Source: Jeotgalibaca sp052266715
Lineage (GTDB): Bacteria; Bacillota; Bacilli; Lactobacillales; Aerococcaceae
Length of the DNA: 64,000 nt
Strand: one strand, 5' to 3'
Assembly: GCA_052266715.1 (NCBI GenBank)
Contig: JBQPRB010000008.1
The notes under the pieces are model-generated. The model saw nothing but the letters and a program-made list of their open reading frames with translations. It had not been told where the DNA came from and did no database searches. Each line of letters opens with the position of its first letter. Position 1 is the stretch's first letter. Position numbers and translations under genes: made by a program. Below, piece by piece: positions 15,836 through 24,118 of the stretch.

Positions 15836-16585
15836 TTAGTTCTCACTGTTATTTCTTTGCATCATCTTGTTTTTCATGGAACCGTTGGGAGAGTTATTTT
15901 CTTTCATGTGTTTCTGCATTTCGTTGTGATGTGATTCGATGGTTTCAATCAATTCATCCATAGGAAGTTCTTCCGCACTTTCTAGCGTTCCTTCCTCTTC
16001 TAAATCGCGTAATTCCATCATCGCACGCATCCGACCGATCGACACACCTTTTTCTCTGGCTTGTTTCATTAATCCCTCCGTTGACTGGTACATCGTCATG
16101 TGCTGCCGCATCATCCCTTTATGGGATTCGATGTTTGCCATCATCTCAGATGCTCGGGACGCTTGCCTACTCGCTACTGTCACATAGACTTCTTCAGTCT
16201 CCATTCCGAAAGCATTCATTATTTCAGCCATAGCATCTTCATAATTCATGTGGGTAACGGTCAATTCATTTGCCAGATTTTCTCCTTGAGGATCGAACCC
16301 AACAATTTCAACGACCCGATTGAACCAATTCACACGCAATTCAACCGAATAGTCGCTGTCGATGGAAACTGCTGATACGGGCGTTTGATAAGCGAAGAAG
16401 CCGGAGATTGTGAACAGAACAACCAGTCCCATAACCGCTTGCACCTTGAACTGACGCCAATAACCTTGCGGACTTCTTTTCTGGTTTTTGATACGCTTTG
16501 AAACCATCTGTATCGTTTGTAGTTTCAGTTGTTCATCCGCTACGACACCATCAAAGGCTTTTTTTATTTTTCGGCTCATTCCCAT
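15836..16585 (-). CDS. Putative membrane anti-sigma factor with Met/His-rich extracellular tail
   Basis: A 249-residue protein with a cytoplasmic N-terminus of about 48 residues, one membrane helix (about 49-67, AVMGLVVLFTISGFFAY) and a long outer domain. The outer part is unusually rich in Met and His (GMMRQHMTMYQ, MRAMMEL, HHNEMQKHM, MKNKMMQ), suggesting metal or oxidant sensing. The gene overlaps the ECF sigma gene by 10 bases, typical for sigma/anti-sigma pairs; the alternative start at 16579 makes an ATGA overlap. Anti-sigma function is inferred from position and topology, since no named domain such as a zinc anti-sigma motif is visible. Confidence 0.65.
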   Translation of the reverse strand: MGMSRKIKKAFDGVVADEQLKLQTIQMVSKRIKNQKRSPQGYWRQFKVQAVMGLVVLFTISGFFAYQTPVSAVSIDSDYSVELRVNWFNRVVEIVGFDPQGENLANELTVTHMNYEDAMAEIMNAFGMETEEVYVTVASRQASRASEMMANIESHKGMMRQHMTMYQSTEGLMKQAREKGVSIGRMRAMMELRDLEEEGTLESAEELPMDELIETIESHHNEMQKHMKENNSPNGSMKNKMMQRNNSEN

Positions 16586-17055
16586 TCATCTCCTAACGCC
16601 GCTTTCAACTTTTCCTTCGCCCTGGCTAAACGGGTATATATCGTATTGACATTTTTACCCAGCAGCTCGGCGATTTCGACAGCAGAATAGTTTTCGTAAT
16701 AAAACAGATAAATGACTTCCCGGTAGTTTTTGGGGAGTGCCAGAACCGAACGAATCAAATCATGATCTTCAGGCGCAACACGCGCCAATTGCTCATTTAT
16801 TTGATCCGTAGTGGTCACTTTGCTCTGAAAAAAACTCTTGAGAAAATCCTTGCAGGCATTGATCGTCACACGGATGATCCATGCTTTTTCGTGTTCATCC
16901 GAAGTGAATGCAGGGGAATTGGTTGCATACTTTAAGAATACAGTCTGGAAGATATCTTCCGTGTCTGCACGGTTCTTCAAATAAACCATACAAATCTTGG
17001 TGACTGTATCGCCATACAATTCAATTGCTCTGATAGCTTCCTGTTCACTTCGCAT
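16576..17055 (-). CDS. ECF-type RNA polymerase sigma factor
   Basis: A 159-residue group 4 sigma factor. Region 2 (about 12-75) contains KNRADTEDIFQTVFLKY, and region 4 (about 105-155) contains LPKNYREVIYLFYYENYSAVEIAELLG with a helix-turn-helix and NTIYTRLARAKEKL. It sits between a secreted-protein gene and the overlapping membrane protein gene, so it likely controls its own operon when released from the anti-sigma factor. Its binding site is weak (GGGGTAAGAGC). A promoter consensus for it could not be read. Confidence 0.93.
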   Translation of the reverse strand: MRSEQEAIRAIELYGDTVTKICMVYLKNRADTEDIFQTVFLKYATNSPAFTSDEHEKAWIIRVTINACKDFLKSFFQSKVTTTDQINEQLARVAPEDHDLIRSVLALPKNYREVIYLFYYENYSAVEIAELLGKNVNTIYTRLARAKEKLKAALGDEWE

Positions 17056-17077
17056 GCTCTTACCCCAACCTTGTAAT

Positions 17078-17479
17078 TTAGTTACCTAGGCAGTGTTGAT
17101 TGCCATATCCCATTCCAAATCCGTCTCTTGGTCCCATGAAATTACCATCTTCAAGGGCTTGTTCTCTTTCTTGTATCCGCTCTTGAATGAAGGCTTCACG
17201 TTCTTCCTCGGTCATGTCACTATTTTCTTGGAGACGTTCGCGCATTCTGTCTTGCATATAATCAAGACGTTCTTCCACTGTCATTGCTTGAACAGCTTCC
17301 CGATTTTGTTGACTCAAGCCCATCATACCATGATGGCCGCCGTTCATCCATGCTCCTCGTTCCGCTTGTTGCGTATATGCCGGTGTGCCCTGTCCCGCTT
17401 TTGCGTTAGCTGCCAAAGCCGTTGTTCCACCTGTTGCCAATAACGCTACCGTTGCTAAAATAATTGCATTCTTTTTCAT
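17078..17479 (-). CDS. Secreted small acidic/Met-rich protein of the ECF operon
   Basis: A 133-residue protein with a signal peptide (KKNAIILATVALLATGG, cleavage around ALAANA). The mature part has GGHHGMMG, a Glu/Arg-rich helical section with repeated MTVEER/MTEEER...QERIQER units and a Gly/Met-rich end with one Cys (GNQHCLGN). It resembles DUF2680-type or Spy/ZraP-like extracytoplasmic proteins in composition, but I cannot assign a family with confidence. CGGAGG precedes the ATG at 17479. Being first in the sigma operon, it may be a stress- or metal-responsive target. Confidence 0.7.
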   Translation of the reverse strand: MKKNAIILATVALLATGGTTALAANAKAGQGTPAYTQQAERGAWMNGGHHGMMGLSQQNREAVQAMTVEERLDYMQDRMRERLQENSDMTEEEREAFIQERIQEREQALEDGNFMGPRDGFGMGYGNQHCLGN

Positions 17480-17582
17480 TTGAAAAACCTCCGTTTTTTT
17501 GTTTGATATTTCTTGTCTCACTAGTAATACGATTGAGAGACGGGAATCCTTTCAAAGTTTTTTTATTTTTTTCAATAAAGTA

Positions 17583-17629
17583 AAAAGCACCAAGCTTTCC
17601 ACCACTGGGCGGAGGGCTTGATGCTTTTC
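17583..17629 (-). terminator. Terminator after the RidA-repeat gene
   Basis: AAAAGCA-CAAGC arms against GCTTG-TGCTTTT with a one-base bulge, followed by T-rich minus-strand sequence, 16 bases after the stop codon. Confidence 0.75.
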
Positions 17630-17644
17630 AGATAAATAAAAAAT

Positions 17645-18916
17645 TTATGCTACTGTTGGAGGTGTTCCTTCAGCGTTTGATACAATCACTTCGACTTGGA
17701 TCAAGGCATCGGAAGGTAAGGCTGAAACCCCAACTGTTCTTCGTGCAGGAATACCTGTCGGGAAATATGTTTTGTAAACTTCATCTACAGCATCCGTATC
17801 CGTGATGTCTTTGAGGTAAATATTTACTTTCACAATATCTTCCATCACGTGGTCGATGCTTTCCACGATGGCTTTGATGTTTGTTAAGCATTGTGCAGCT
17901 TGTTCTTTTACGCCACCCGATACCATTTCGCCTGTTTTAGGATCCAATGGTAATTGCGCTGAAAAATGGTTGAAATGTGAAAACGCCACTGTTTGTGTGG
18001 ATAGGGCATTTATCGGTGCTTCTTTTGTATTGTTTGCTTCAATAATAAGTCCATGTCTGTCTTCAACAGCTTGTGGCGGAGTGCCATCTCCATGGGAAAC
18101 GACTGCTTCAATCTGGATCAAAGCATCCATCGGTAAAGCAGCAACTTCTACGGTTGTCCGAGCTGGCACATAAGCCACTGCTCTAGCGATTGCTGAATCA
18201 GGGAAGAATGTTGAATATACTTCGTTTACTGCTTCAAGGTCCGAATGGTTTTTCAGGAAGACATTAATTTTAACGATATCGTCAAATGGAACATCGATAC
18301 CTTCTAAAATCGCCTTGATATTTTTCAAACATTGTCCAGCCTGCTCTTTAATACCGCCAGCTACTAATTCACCTGATTTTGGATCGATTGGCAACTGAGC
18401 CGAAAGATGATTGTAGTGAGAGAAAGCAACGGTTTGAGTAGATAGGGAACTTGTCGGTGCATTTTCCGTATTGTTTGTAACCTTGATGATATCCCCTGCT
18501 TGTGGCGCATTTGGGATTGTCCCTTCCCCGTTTGAAACAATCGCTTCAACTTGAACCAAAGCGTCCATCGGTAAAGCTGCAACTGCCACTACTGTCCGTG
18601 TTGGAACATAGCTTTGGAAGAAAGTTTTATAAACAGCGTCAACTGTGTCGACGTCAGAAATATTCTTAACGAATACTGTTACTCGGACAACGTCATCCAT
18701 AACATGGTCAATGCTATCAACGATTGCTTTGATATTTTTGAAACATTGCTCCGCTTGCTCTTTAATACCGCCAACTACCATTTCTCCAGATGTTGGATCG
18801 ATTGGTAATTGAGCTGAAAGATGATTGTAATGAGAAAACGCTACTGTTTGTGAAAACAAAGCATTTTTTGGTGCATTTTCCGTATTTCGTGCCAATACTG
18901 TATTATTGCCGCTCAT
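17645..18916 (-). CDS. Triple-RidA (YjgF/UK114) domain protein
   Basis: A 423-residue protein made of three tandem RidA domains (about 1-132, 142-283, 290-423). Each repeats SQTVAFSHYNHLSAQLPIDP or a near copy, the NIKAI helix, and a C-terminal block with the conserved Arg (YVPTRTVVAVAALP, YVPARTTVEVAALP, GIPARRTVGVSALP) that in RidA binds the imine's carboxylate. Domain 2 has a small insertion before its Arg. RidA proteins are normally about 130 residues and form trimers, so this chain may be a covalent trimer. 2-aminoacrylate/imine deaminase activity is inferred from the retained Arg. AAGGGG precedes the ATG. Confidence 0.9.
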   Translation of the reverse strand: MSGNNTVLARNTENAPKNALFSQTVAFSHYNHLSAQLPIDPTSGEMVVGGIKEQAEQCFKNIKAIVDSIDHVMDDVVRVTVFVKNISDVDTVDAVYKTFFQSYVPTRTVVAVAALPMDALVQVEAIVSNGEGTIPNAPQAGDIIKVTNNTENAPTSSLSTQTVAFSHYNHLSAQLPIDPKSGELVAGGIKEQAGQCLKNIKAILEGIDVPFDDIVKINVFLKNHSDLEAVNEVYSTFFPDSAIARAVAYVPARTTVEVAALPMDALIQIEAVVSHGDGTPPQAVEDRHGLIIEANNTKEAPINALSTQTVAFSHFNHFSAQLPLDPKTGEMVSGGVKEQAAQCLTNIKAIVESIDHVMEDIVKVNIYLKDITDTDAVDEVYKTYFPTGIPARRTVGVSALPSDALIQVEVIVSNAEGTPPTVA

Positions 18917-19063
18917 GATTGTACGCCCCTTATAGATGAATTACGTCAAAATAAAACCCTTACATTTTCGACAATTCAAATTGTAACACGCTTACAAGCC
19001 AAATGATTTGGTCATTGTTACTTTAATTAGGTGGCTCTTTGTCTATATTGCTGAATTCGCCTA

Positions 19064-19744
19064 TTAATATTTTTTCATGGACCGTGCAATTTTTAAAACT
19101 TTTTCCTCGCCTATCACCTTCGTGGTTAGGGTTAATTCAGTACCGTTTTGAGGCCAGGTTAAATAGATTGTATCCCCCTGTTTATATAAGTACCCAGTAG
19201 AACCTGATATATCGACTTCAGTACTGTTTGGGTCTATTTCAAGTTCTGTCAGCTTCGATTCAGTTAGTTCAAAAACTGGTGTTTTTTTAAAATAAGTTAA
19301 ATATAAAGTTTCTTTGATGCCTGTATCCACCCACTCTATGTCACCAAATCTCACATTTTCAGGTACATAGGTAGGCTCATAGATTGTAAAATCAGCTTCC
19401 GTCTGGACTTGTTGAAGGGTAACTGGCTCATCCGGGATGTTTCTGAGAAGAAATAACAATGATGCAATTGATAATGAAAAGCTAATAACAAGGTATTTTC
19501 CGTATACACGCGCAGCCTCGTTTTCAGCTATTTTCACACCAAGCCACACACCTAACAGTCCACCAGTTGCGGCACCGATTATAAGCCCTATATTACCGAC
19601 AGCCTCAGGACCAATACCGCCAGCGAATTCGAACTCAGTTAGATAATTGCCCCCTATGAACATGCCATAGAACACACCAATAATAAGTCCGATTTCAAGT
19701 AGGACAACGCCTCCCATAATCCCATAGATTATTTTACGCTTCAT
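19064..19744 (-). CDS. Membrane protein with C-terminal DUF4367-like domain
   Basis: A 226-residue protein with three N-terminal membrane segments (about 7-31, 48-72, 84-101) and an exported C-terminal domain (about 112-226) beginning FTIYEPTYVPENV and containing GSTGYLYKQGDTIYLTWPQNG, the layout of DUF4367 domains found on lipoproteins and anti-sigma-like proteins. GGGAG lies nine bases before the ATG. The role is unknown; no sigma factor is adjacent. The stretch upstream, 19745-20019, shows no gene or clear site. Confidence 0.65.
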   Translation of the reverse strand: MKRKIIYGIMGGVVLLEIGLIIGVFYGMFIGGNYLTEFEFAGGIGPEAVGNIGLIIGAATGGLLGVWLGVKIAENEAARVYGKYLVISFSLSIASLLFLLRNIPDEPVTLQQVQTEADFTIYEPTYVPENVRFGDIEWVDTGIKETLYLTYFKKTPVFELTESKLTELEIDPNSTEVDISGSTGYLYKQGDTIYLTWPQNGTELTLTTKVIGEEKVLKIARSMKKY

Positions 19745-20019
19745 GTCATTCCGCTCCCTTCTTACTCACAAAATTCGGGACAATTGAATGTAAAATTGAA
19801 TTAGTTCATTCCCTCTACTTTCATTATACGTCTTCATGCAGATACGCACCAAAGATAGAACCGACCGCCTAGTCCGAATAAGTACGAAAATTGGTTATTA
19901 TTTTTTGCTGAATATTAATTTTTGGTTGCAGTTTTAATCTTTCTTTAATTTAACTCTTGACAAACATCTGCTCGGTTCGCTAAACTACGTATAATTTAAA
20001 ATGAGAATCAAATGAAAAA

Positions 20020-20299
20020 ACCTTTGAAGAGGAAGTAAAACTAAGAAACGGTCTCAAAGCGAGTTCGGAATGGTGGAAGCCGGATAGACGTCAGTCTTAG
20101 TAAATGGGCCTCTGAGGGCGAGGTGAAAGCAGGCAACTGTGAGTAGCCAAGACGCGAAGCCAGCGTTATCAGGCTACGGGTGTCACTGGCACCCTAGTGA
20201 GTGGGCGTGTCTATTTTTAGGCAGGCCAATTAAGGTGGTACCGCAAGTGAAAAACACTTGTCCTTGAATGATGATTTCAAGGACAGGTGTTTTTTTTGT
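20020..20299 (+). promoter_or_regulatory. T-box riboswitch leader with terminator (Met or Trp specifier)
   Basis: The T-box AAGGTGGTACCGC is at 20232-20244 and is followed by a terminator with 15-bp arms (20253-20267 and 20277-20291) and a T-run. Stem I starts near 20025, with AGTA at about 20034 and the apical GGTGGAAG near 20074. The specifier loop lies between CTAAGA/TCTTAG and AGAGG/CCTCT; its 3' strand TAAATGGG (20101-20108) offers ATG (Met) or TGG (Trp). Spacing against B. subtilis glyQS favours TGG. The acceptor-binding TGGT (20236-20239) calls for discriminator A, which fits tRNA-Met better than tRNA-Trp. The downstream NhaC-type transporter resembles MetT, also favouring Met. Confidence 0.9.
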
Positions 20300-20324
20300 A
20301 TTTAAAAAGTCAGGAGGAACGTGG

Positions 20325-20669
20325 ATGAACGATTTATTTACTCTGTATAACCTTAAAGTTGAGGTGGTCTCAACTGGAAAATCATTCGTATGCAGTCATA
20401 AAGCCGGCAGTTACTTTTTGGTGAAAGGCGAGAACATTATTTTCCCGGAGGACAATGCTTTCTCCCTGTATGCGTTGAGTGCCCTGCTGCCGTTATTGCC
20501 GGCAAAACAGCGCGCACTGCATGGGAACGATTGGATGTTATCGGACAGCCTGATTGCCTGCCCTGACCCGAATTGCGGGGCGCAATTCAAGATAACCAGA
20601 ACAGAAACGAAAGAATTCAGCCATGCCGAGACCACGGTTGTGCCAATCAGCGAAGGAGTGAATCAATAA
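20325..20669 (+). CDS. TIGR04076 family protein
   Basis: A 114-residue protein. FVCSHKAGSYFLV, a central LYALSALLPLLPAKQRAL and the C-terminal ACPDPNCGAQFKITR match the TIGR04076 pattern, in which Cys/His positions and a CPDP motif are conserved. Function is unknown. The start at 20325 follows AGGAGG; the frame extends upstream only into the T-box terminator. It is the first gene of the T-box operon and overlaps the next start by one base (TAATG), so it is made with the aldo-keto reductase. Confidence 0.8.
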   Translation: MNDLFTLYNLKVEVVSTGKSFVCSHKAGSYFLVKGENIIFPEDNAFSLYALSALLPLLPAKQRALHGNDWMLSDSLIACPDPNCGAQFKITRTETKEFSHAETTVVPISEGVNQ

Positions 20670-21715
20670 TGGAGCGATATGCATTAACAGAAGACTATAC
20701 GATCAGCCGAGTGATTAATGGGTGTTGGCAACTATCCCAAGGCCATAACCTGAAGGGGGAAATTGATATCCAAGATGTCCTCGAGGCTTTCCACATGCAG
20801 GTCGAACGCGGTTTTACGACATTCGACTGTGCTGACATTTACACCGGTACCGAGGAATTGTTGGGACGATTCTTGAAGGAATTGAAAGGTTCAAGTACGG
20901 TCTCTCCCCATGATATTCAGATTCATACCAAATATGTCCCGGATATCAACCTCTTGAACCAAGTCGATTTCAACTACACCGAAAAAATCATCGACCGCAG
21001 TCTGCAACGTCAGGGCCGAGATGTTTTGGATCTGGTCCAGTTTCATTGGTGGGACTATGATGCCCCGGGTTATCTCGAAACGGCGGCCGATTTATTGAGG
21101 CTGAAAGAAAAAGGGAAAATCCGCAACATTGGGCTGACGAATTTCGATACTGACCGAATTAAAGAAATTGTAGATGCCGGCATCCCGATTGTTTCCTGTC
21201 AAAATCAATATTCTGTTTTTGATCGTCGGATTGAAAAAGGCTTCTTGGATTACTGTCTGGAAAACGGTGTTTCTTTGCTCTGCTATGGCACATTATCGGG
21301 CGGGTTGTTAGCCGAGAAATGGATCGGCCAGAACAGCATCAATCCCGATAACCGTTCGCACATTAAGTACCTGCAAGTAATCGAAGAAACGCTGGGAGCT
21401 GCTGGCTATCAGGAGCTACTGCTGTTGTTGCAAAAAATCGGAAACAAACACGGTGCCAGTATCGCCCATGTCGCTACCAAGTATATTTTGAGTCAAGCGG
21501 GTGTGGGCGCCTCTATCATCGGTATCCGCAACAGTAGACATGTTGAGGCAAACGCATCGATTTTCAAATTCGAACTTGATTTGGCCGATTTGGATGCCAT
21601 CCAGACTTTCTTGAAGCCTTATCCCATTTTGGAAGGTGAACCGTTCGAATTGGAACGGACGGTCGGATCAAAATTCCGAAACATCATGAAAATGAATCTG
21701 AACGAAAACGAGTAA
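20669..21715 (+). CDS. Aldo/keto reductase family protein
   Basis: A 348-residue TIM-barrel oxidoreductase. The catalytic tetrad is visible: Asp and Tyr in FDCADIYTG, Lys in IHTKYV and His in VQFHWWDY; GLTNFDTDRI and SIIGIRNSRHVEANA bind the nicotinamide cofactor. The start at 20669 follows GAAGGAG and overlaps the upstream stop. Its position between a TIGR04076 protein and an amino-acid-type transporter, under a T-box, suggests a role in salvage or detoxification linked to one amino acid rather than sugar metabolism. The substrate is unknown. Confidence 0.87.
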   Translation: MERYALTEDYTISRVINGCWQLSQGHNLKGEIDIQDVLEAFHMQVERGFTTFDCADIYTGTEELLGRFLKELKGSSTVSPHDIQIHTKYVPDINLLNQVDFNYTEKIIDRSLQRQGRDVLDLVQFHWWDYDAPGYLETAADLLRLKEKGKIRNIGLTNFDTDRIKEIVDAGIPIVSCQNQYSVFDRRIEKGFLDYCLENGVSLLCYGTLSGGLLAEKWIGQNSINPDNRSHIKYLQVIEETLGAAGYQELLLLLQKIGNKHGASIAHVATKYILSQAGVGASIIGIRNSRHVEANASIFKFELDLADLDAIQTFLKPYPILEGEPFELERTVGSKFRNIMKMNLNENE

Positions 21716-21728
21716 AGGAGTTTTTCCG

Positions 21729-23177
21729 ATGAACAAACAACTAGCATTTAGGGGCGGACGCAAGACCGCCTTGATTCCCGTCATCATTTTCCTCTTCTTC
21801 TGTGTCCTCTATTTTATAGTCTTTAAGGCGTTCGAAATGTATGCTTTGGCGATGGGCGGTTTCGTCGCGTTGTTGGCAGGTGCTCTTTTTGTCAAAAAAG
21901 GCAGTGCCGACGCTTATTGGGAGTCAGTTTATGCGGGCGCCAAAGAAGCGATCCCCATAGCTGTTTTATTATTTATCATCGGCATGTTTTCCCAATTGAT
22001 AAAAACTGCCAACATTTCCGGCGGTTTCGTGTGGATTGCGAGCTACGTGGAGATGAACGGCGGCATGTTCACGGCATTCACCTTTTTGACAGTCTGCATC
22101 ATTGCGACAGCAACCGGTTCATCAATCGGGACCATATTCACTTGTTTCCCACTTTTCTATCCGGCGGGCGTTTTGTTGGGAAGCGATCCTGTCTTCCTGG
22201 CCGGTGCCATCGTGAGCGGTGCCATCTTTGGCGACAATTTGGCACCTATTTCCGATACAACAATCATTTCGTCGGGTACTCAAACTTACATGAATCGAAC
22301 CGGTCCGGTGGATGTTGCGGGTTGTGTGACAAGCCGTTTTCAATATTCGGCGGTAGCCGGCATCATCTCCTTCTTCCTGTTTTGGCTATTGGGCGGCAAC
22401 GACGCCACGGCTCCATCGGCTACCGCACAATTCACTTCGATTGTCGATCCGACCAGCTTGGTCATGCTGGTACCTGTGGCCTTTATGCTGGTTATTTCGG
22501 TGAAAACCCGTGATATTTACAAAGCCATTACCGTCGGTTTGATTACGGGTACGCTTGTCGGGCTCGGTTTTGACTTGATTTCGCCGAGCGCCATCATCAA
22601 CGTCGCAAACGGTGTGCCGGGAGGCTTTTTGACCGATGGTGTGAGTGCCATGATGGGAACCGTCACCCTCATACTTTCGGTTTATGGCATCATGGGCGTG
22701 CTCAATGGCGCGGGGGTCATCTTCACGGTGACTGACCGGATTCTGGAAAGCCGGTTAGGACGCACCGTCGCCGGAGCTGAAGTGGCGATGATGCTGGGCA
22801 TCACCTTGACCACTCTCCTGTTTGGTGGTGTTACGAGTGCCTCCATGGCGACTTTCGGAAAAGTTCAAAATGAGCTGGGTAAGCGGGTTGGCCTACATCC
22901 TTATCGGCGCGCTAATTTACTAGATGGCTTTGCTAATGCCCTTCCTGTCACTGTCCCCTTCTTGAGTGTGTTTGTTTTCCTTGGTTCTTTGTTAACACAA
23001 GGGTATGACTTTGTTGAACCGCTGCGTTTAACCGATATCAGCAAGGGAATGATTTACAGTTTTGTTCTGTTCTTCACACTTCTTATTTCCATTATCATGG
23101 GGTGGGGACGCCAGTATGAGGGGCCTAGTGGTGAGCCGGTGAAGCGGATGCCTGTTGAAGATTTGACATCAATCTAA
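21729..23177 (+). CDS. NhaC-family transporter, candidate methionine (MetT-like) carrier
   Basis: A 482-residue membrane protein with about 11-12 hydrophobic segments. ATGSSIGTIFTCFPL, GAIFGDNLAPISDTTIISS and FGGVTSASMATFGKV match NhaC-type antiporters. Several amino acid carriers (MetT for methionine, TyrT for tyrosine, MleN for malate/lactate) belong to this superfamily. It is third in the T-box operon, 13 bases after the aldo-keto reductase. Amino acid uptake is therefore more likely than Na+/H+ exchange; methionine depends on the specifier reading, tryptophan being the alternative. Confidence 0.82.
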   Translation: MNKQLAFRGGRKTALIPVIIFLFFCVLYFIVFKAFEMYALAMGGFVALLAGALFVKKGSADAYWESVYAGAKEAIPIAVLLFIIGMFSQLIKTANISGGFVWIASYVEMNGGMFTAFTFLTVCIIATATGSSIGTIFTCFPLFYPAGVLLGSDPVFLAGAIVSGAIFGDNLAPISDTTIISSGTQTYMNRTGPVDVAGCVTSRFQYSAVAGIISFFLFWLLGGNDATAPSATAQFTSIVDPTSLVMLVPVAFMLVISVKTRDIYKAITVGLITGTLVGLGFDLISPSAIINVANGVPGGFLTDGVSAMMGTVTLILSVYGIMGVLNGAGVIFTVTDRILESRLGRTVAGAEVAMMLGITLTTLLFGGVTSASMATFGKVQNELGKRVGLHPYRRANLLDGFANALPVTVPFLSVFVFLGSLLTQGYDFVEPLRLTDISKGMIYSFVLFFTLLISIIMGWGRQYEGPSGEPVKRMPVEDLTSI

Positions 23178-23247
23178 TTCGTGCTTTTGGCAATATTAGC
23201 TGAAAAAGAATATGATGAAGCAAAGCGATTAATAAAGGAGATGCTTC

Positions 23248-24087
23248 ATGATAGAGATAGGCCTTACAGGATGGTCCGACCACGGCACTATTACGCCAGA
23301 CCCAAAGCGTAAACTGATGGACTACGCGAGTCATTTTCCTGTCGTTGAACTTGATACCAGTTTTTATGCCATTCCTCCTGGCAAAAATGTAGCGCGTTGG
23401 ATTGAATCAACTCCTGCTGACTTTCAATTCATCCCCAAGGCATATGGTCCCCTTACGACACACTCGCGTCGGGCTGAGGAAACGCGGTCGTTGGATGAGC
23501 TCTTCACTTTATATATAGAAGCATTTCGTCCGATGGTAGAAAGTAGCAAGGTTAAGGCTTTTCTTTTCCAATTTCCGCCTTTGTTTTCTTGTGTCAGGGA
23601 AAATGTCGATTATTTGCGGAAAGTGCGTCAAATTATGGGTGATTGGCCTGTGGCGGTTGAGTTTCGGCATAAGAGTTGGTTCAGTGAAGAGTTCAGAGAA
23701 GGAACGTTACAATTTTTGAAAGAAATGCAATTCATTAATGTAGTTGTGGATCAGCCGCAGACGCCGGATAATTCGATTCCTTTTGTTCCGGTGGCGACGA
23801 ATCCTGACAAGACGTTCATACGTCTCCACGGTCGAAACTATGAAGGATGGTTGGGTGACGATTCGGTGGATTGGCGTACTTTTCGGACTTTGTATGATTA
23901 CAGTGCGGAGGAATTGGCTACTATCAAGGAGGCTGCCTTGGCTTTAGAGAAGGATTCAAAGGAAGTAACGATTATTTTCAACAATAACTCGGGTGGCCAT
24001 GCTGCTCCGAATGCCAAGACGTTACAAAAGATGTTGGGAATTGAATTTGAAGGCTTGGCTCCAAGGCAGCTCCACTTATTTGAATAA
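23248..24087 (+). CDS. DUF72 (YecE) family protein
   Basis: A 279-residue TIM-barrel-like protein: EIGLTGWSDH at the N-terminus, VVELDTSFYAIPP, FQFIPKAYGPLTTH and a late FIRLHGRNYEGW, all typical of DUF72 (E. coli YecE, B. subtilis YunF). The biochemical function of the family is not established. AAAGGAG precedes the ATG. It lies 70 bases after the transporter in the same direction without a terminator between, so read-through from the T-box operon is possible. Confidence 0.9.
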   Translation: MIEIGLTGWSDHGTITPDPKRKLMDYASHFPVVELDTSFYAIPPGKNVARWIESTPADFQFIPKAYGPLTTHSRRAEETRSLDELFTLYIEAFRPMVESSKVKAFLFQFPPLFSCVRENVDYLRKVRQIMGDWPVAVEFRHKSWFSEEFREGTLQFLKEMQFINVVVDQPQTPDNSIPFVPVATNPDKTFIRLHGRNYEGWLGDDSVDWRTFRTLYDYSAEELATIKEAALALEKDSKEVTIIFNNNSGGHAAPNAKTLQKMLGIEFEGLAPRQLHLFE

Positions 24088-24116
24088 ACCCGCTAATCGT
24101 TGTGATTAGCGGGTTT
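24086..24116. terminator. Bidirectional terminator, DUF72 gene / asparaginase
   Basis: A 13-bp stem AAACCCGCTAATC / GATTAGCGGGTTT between convergent genes, starting inside the DUF72 stop codon. Confidence 0.9.
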
Positions 24117-24118
24117 TG

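Noticed and set aside
21917..22513. A 198-codon frame overlapping the NhaC-type transporter
   Set aside because: Same strand but other frame; His/Ser/Arg-rich composition and no family match, while the transporter frame is unmistakable.
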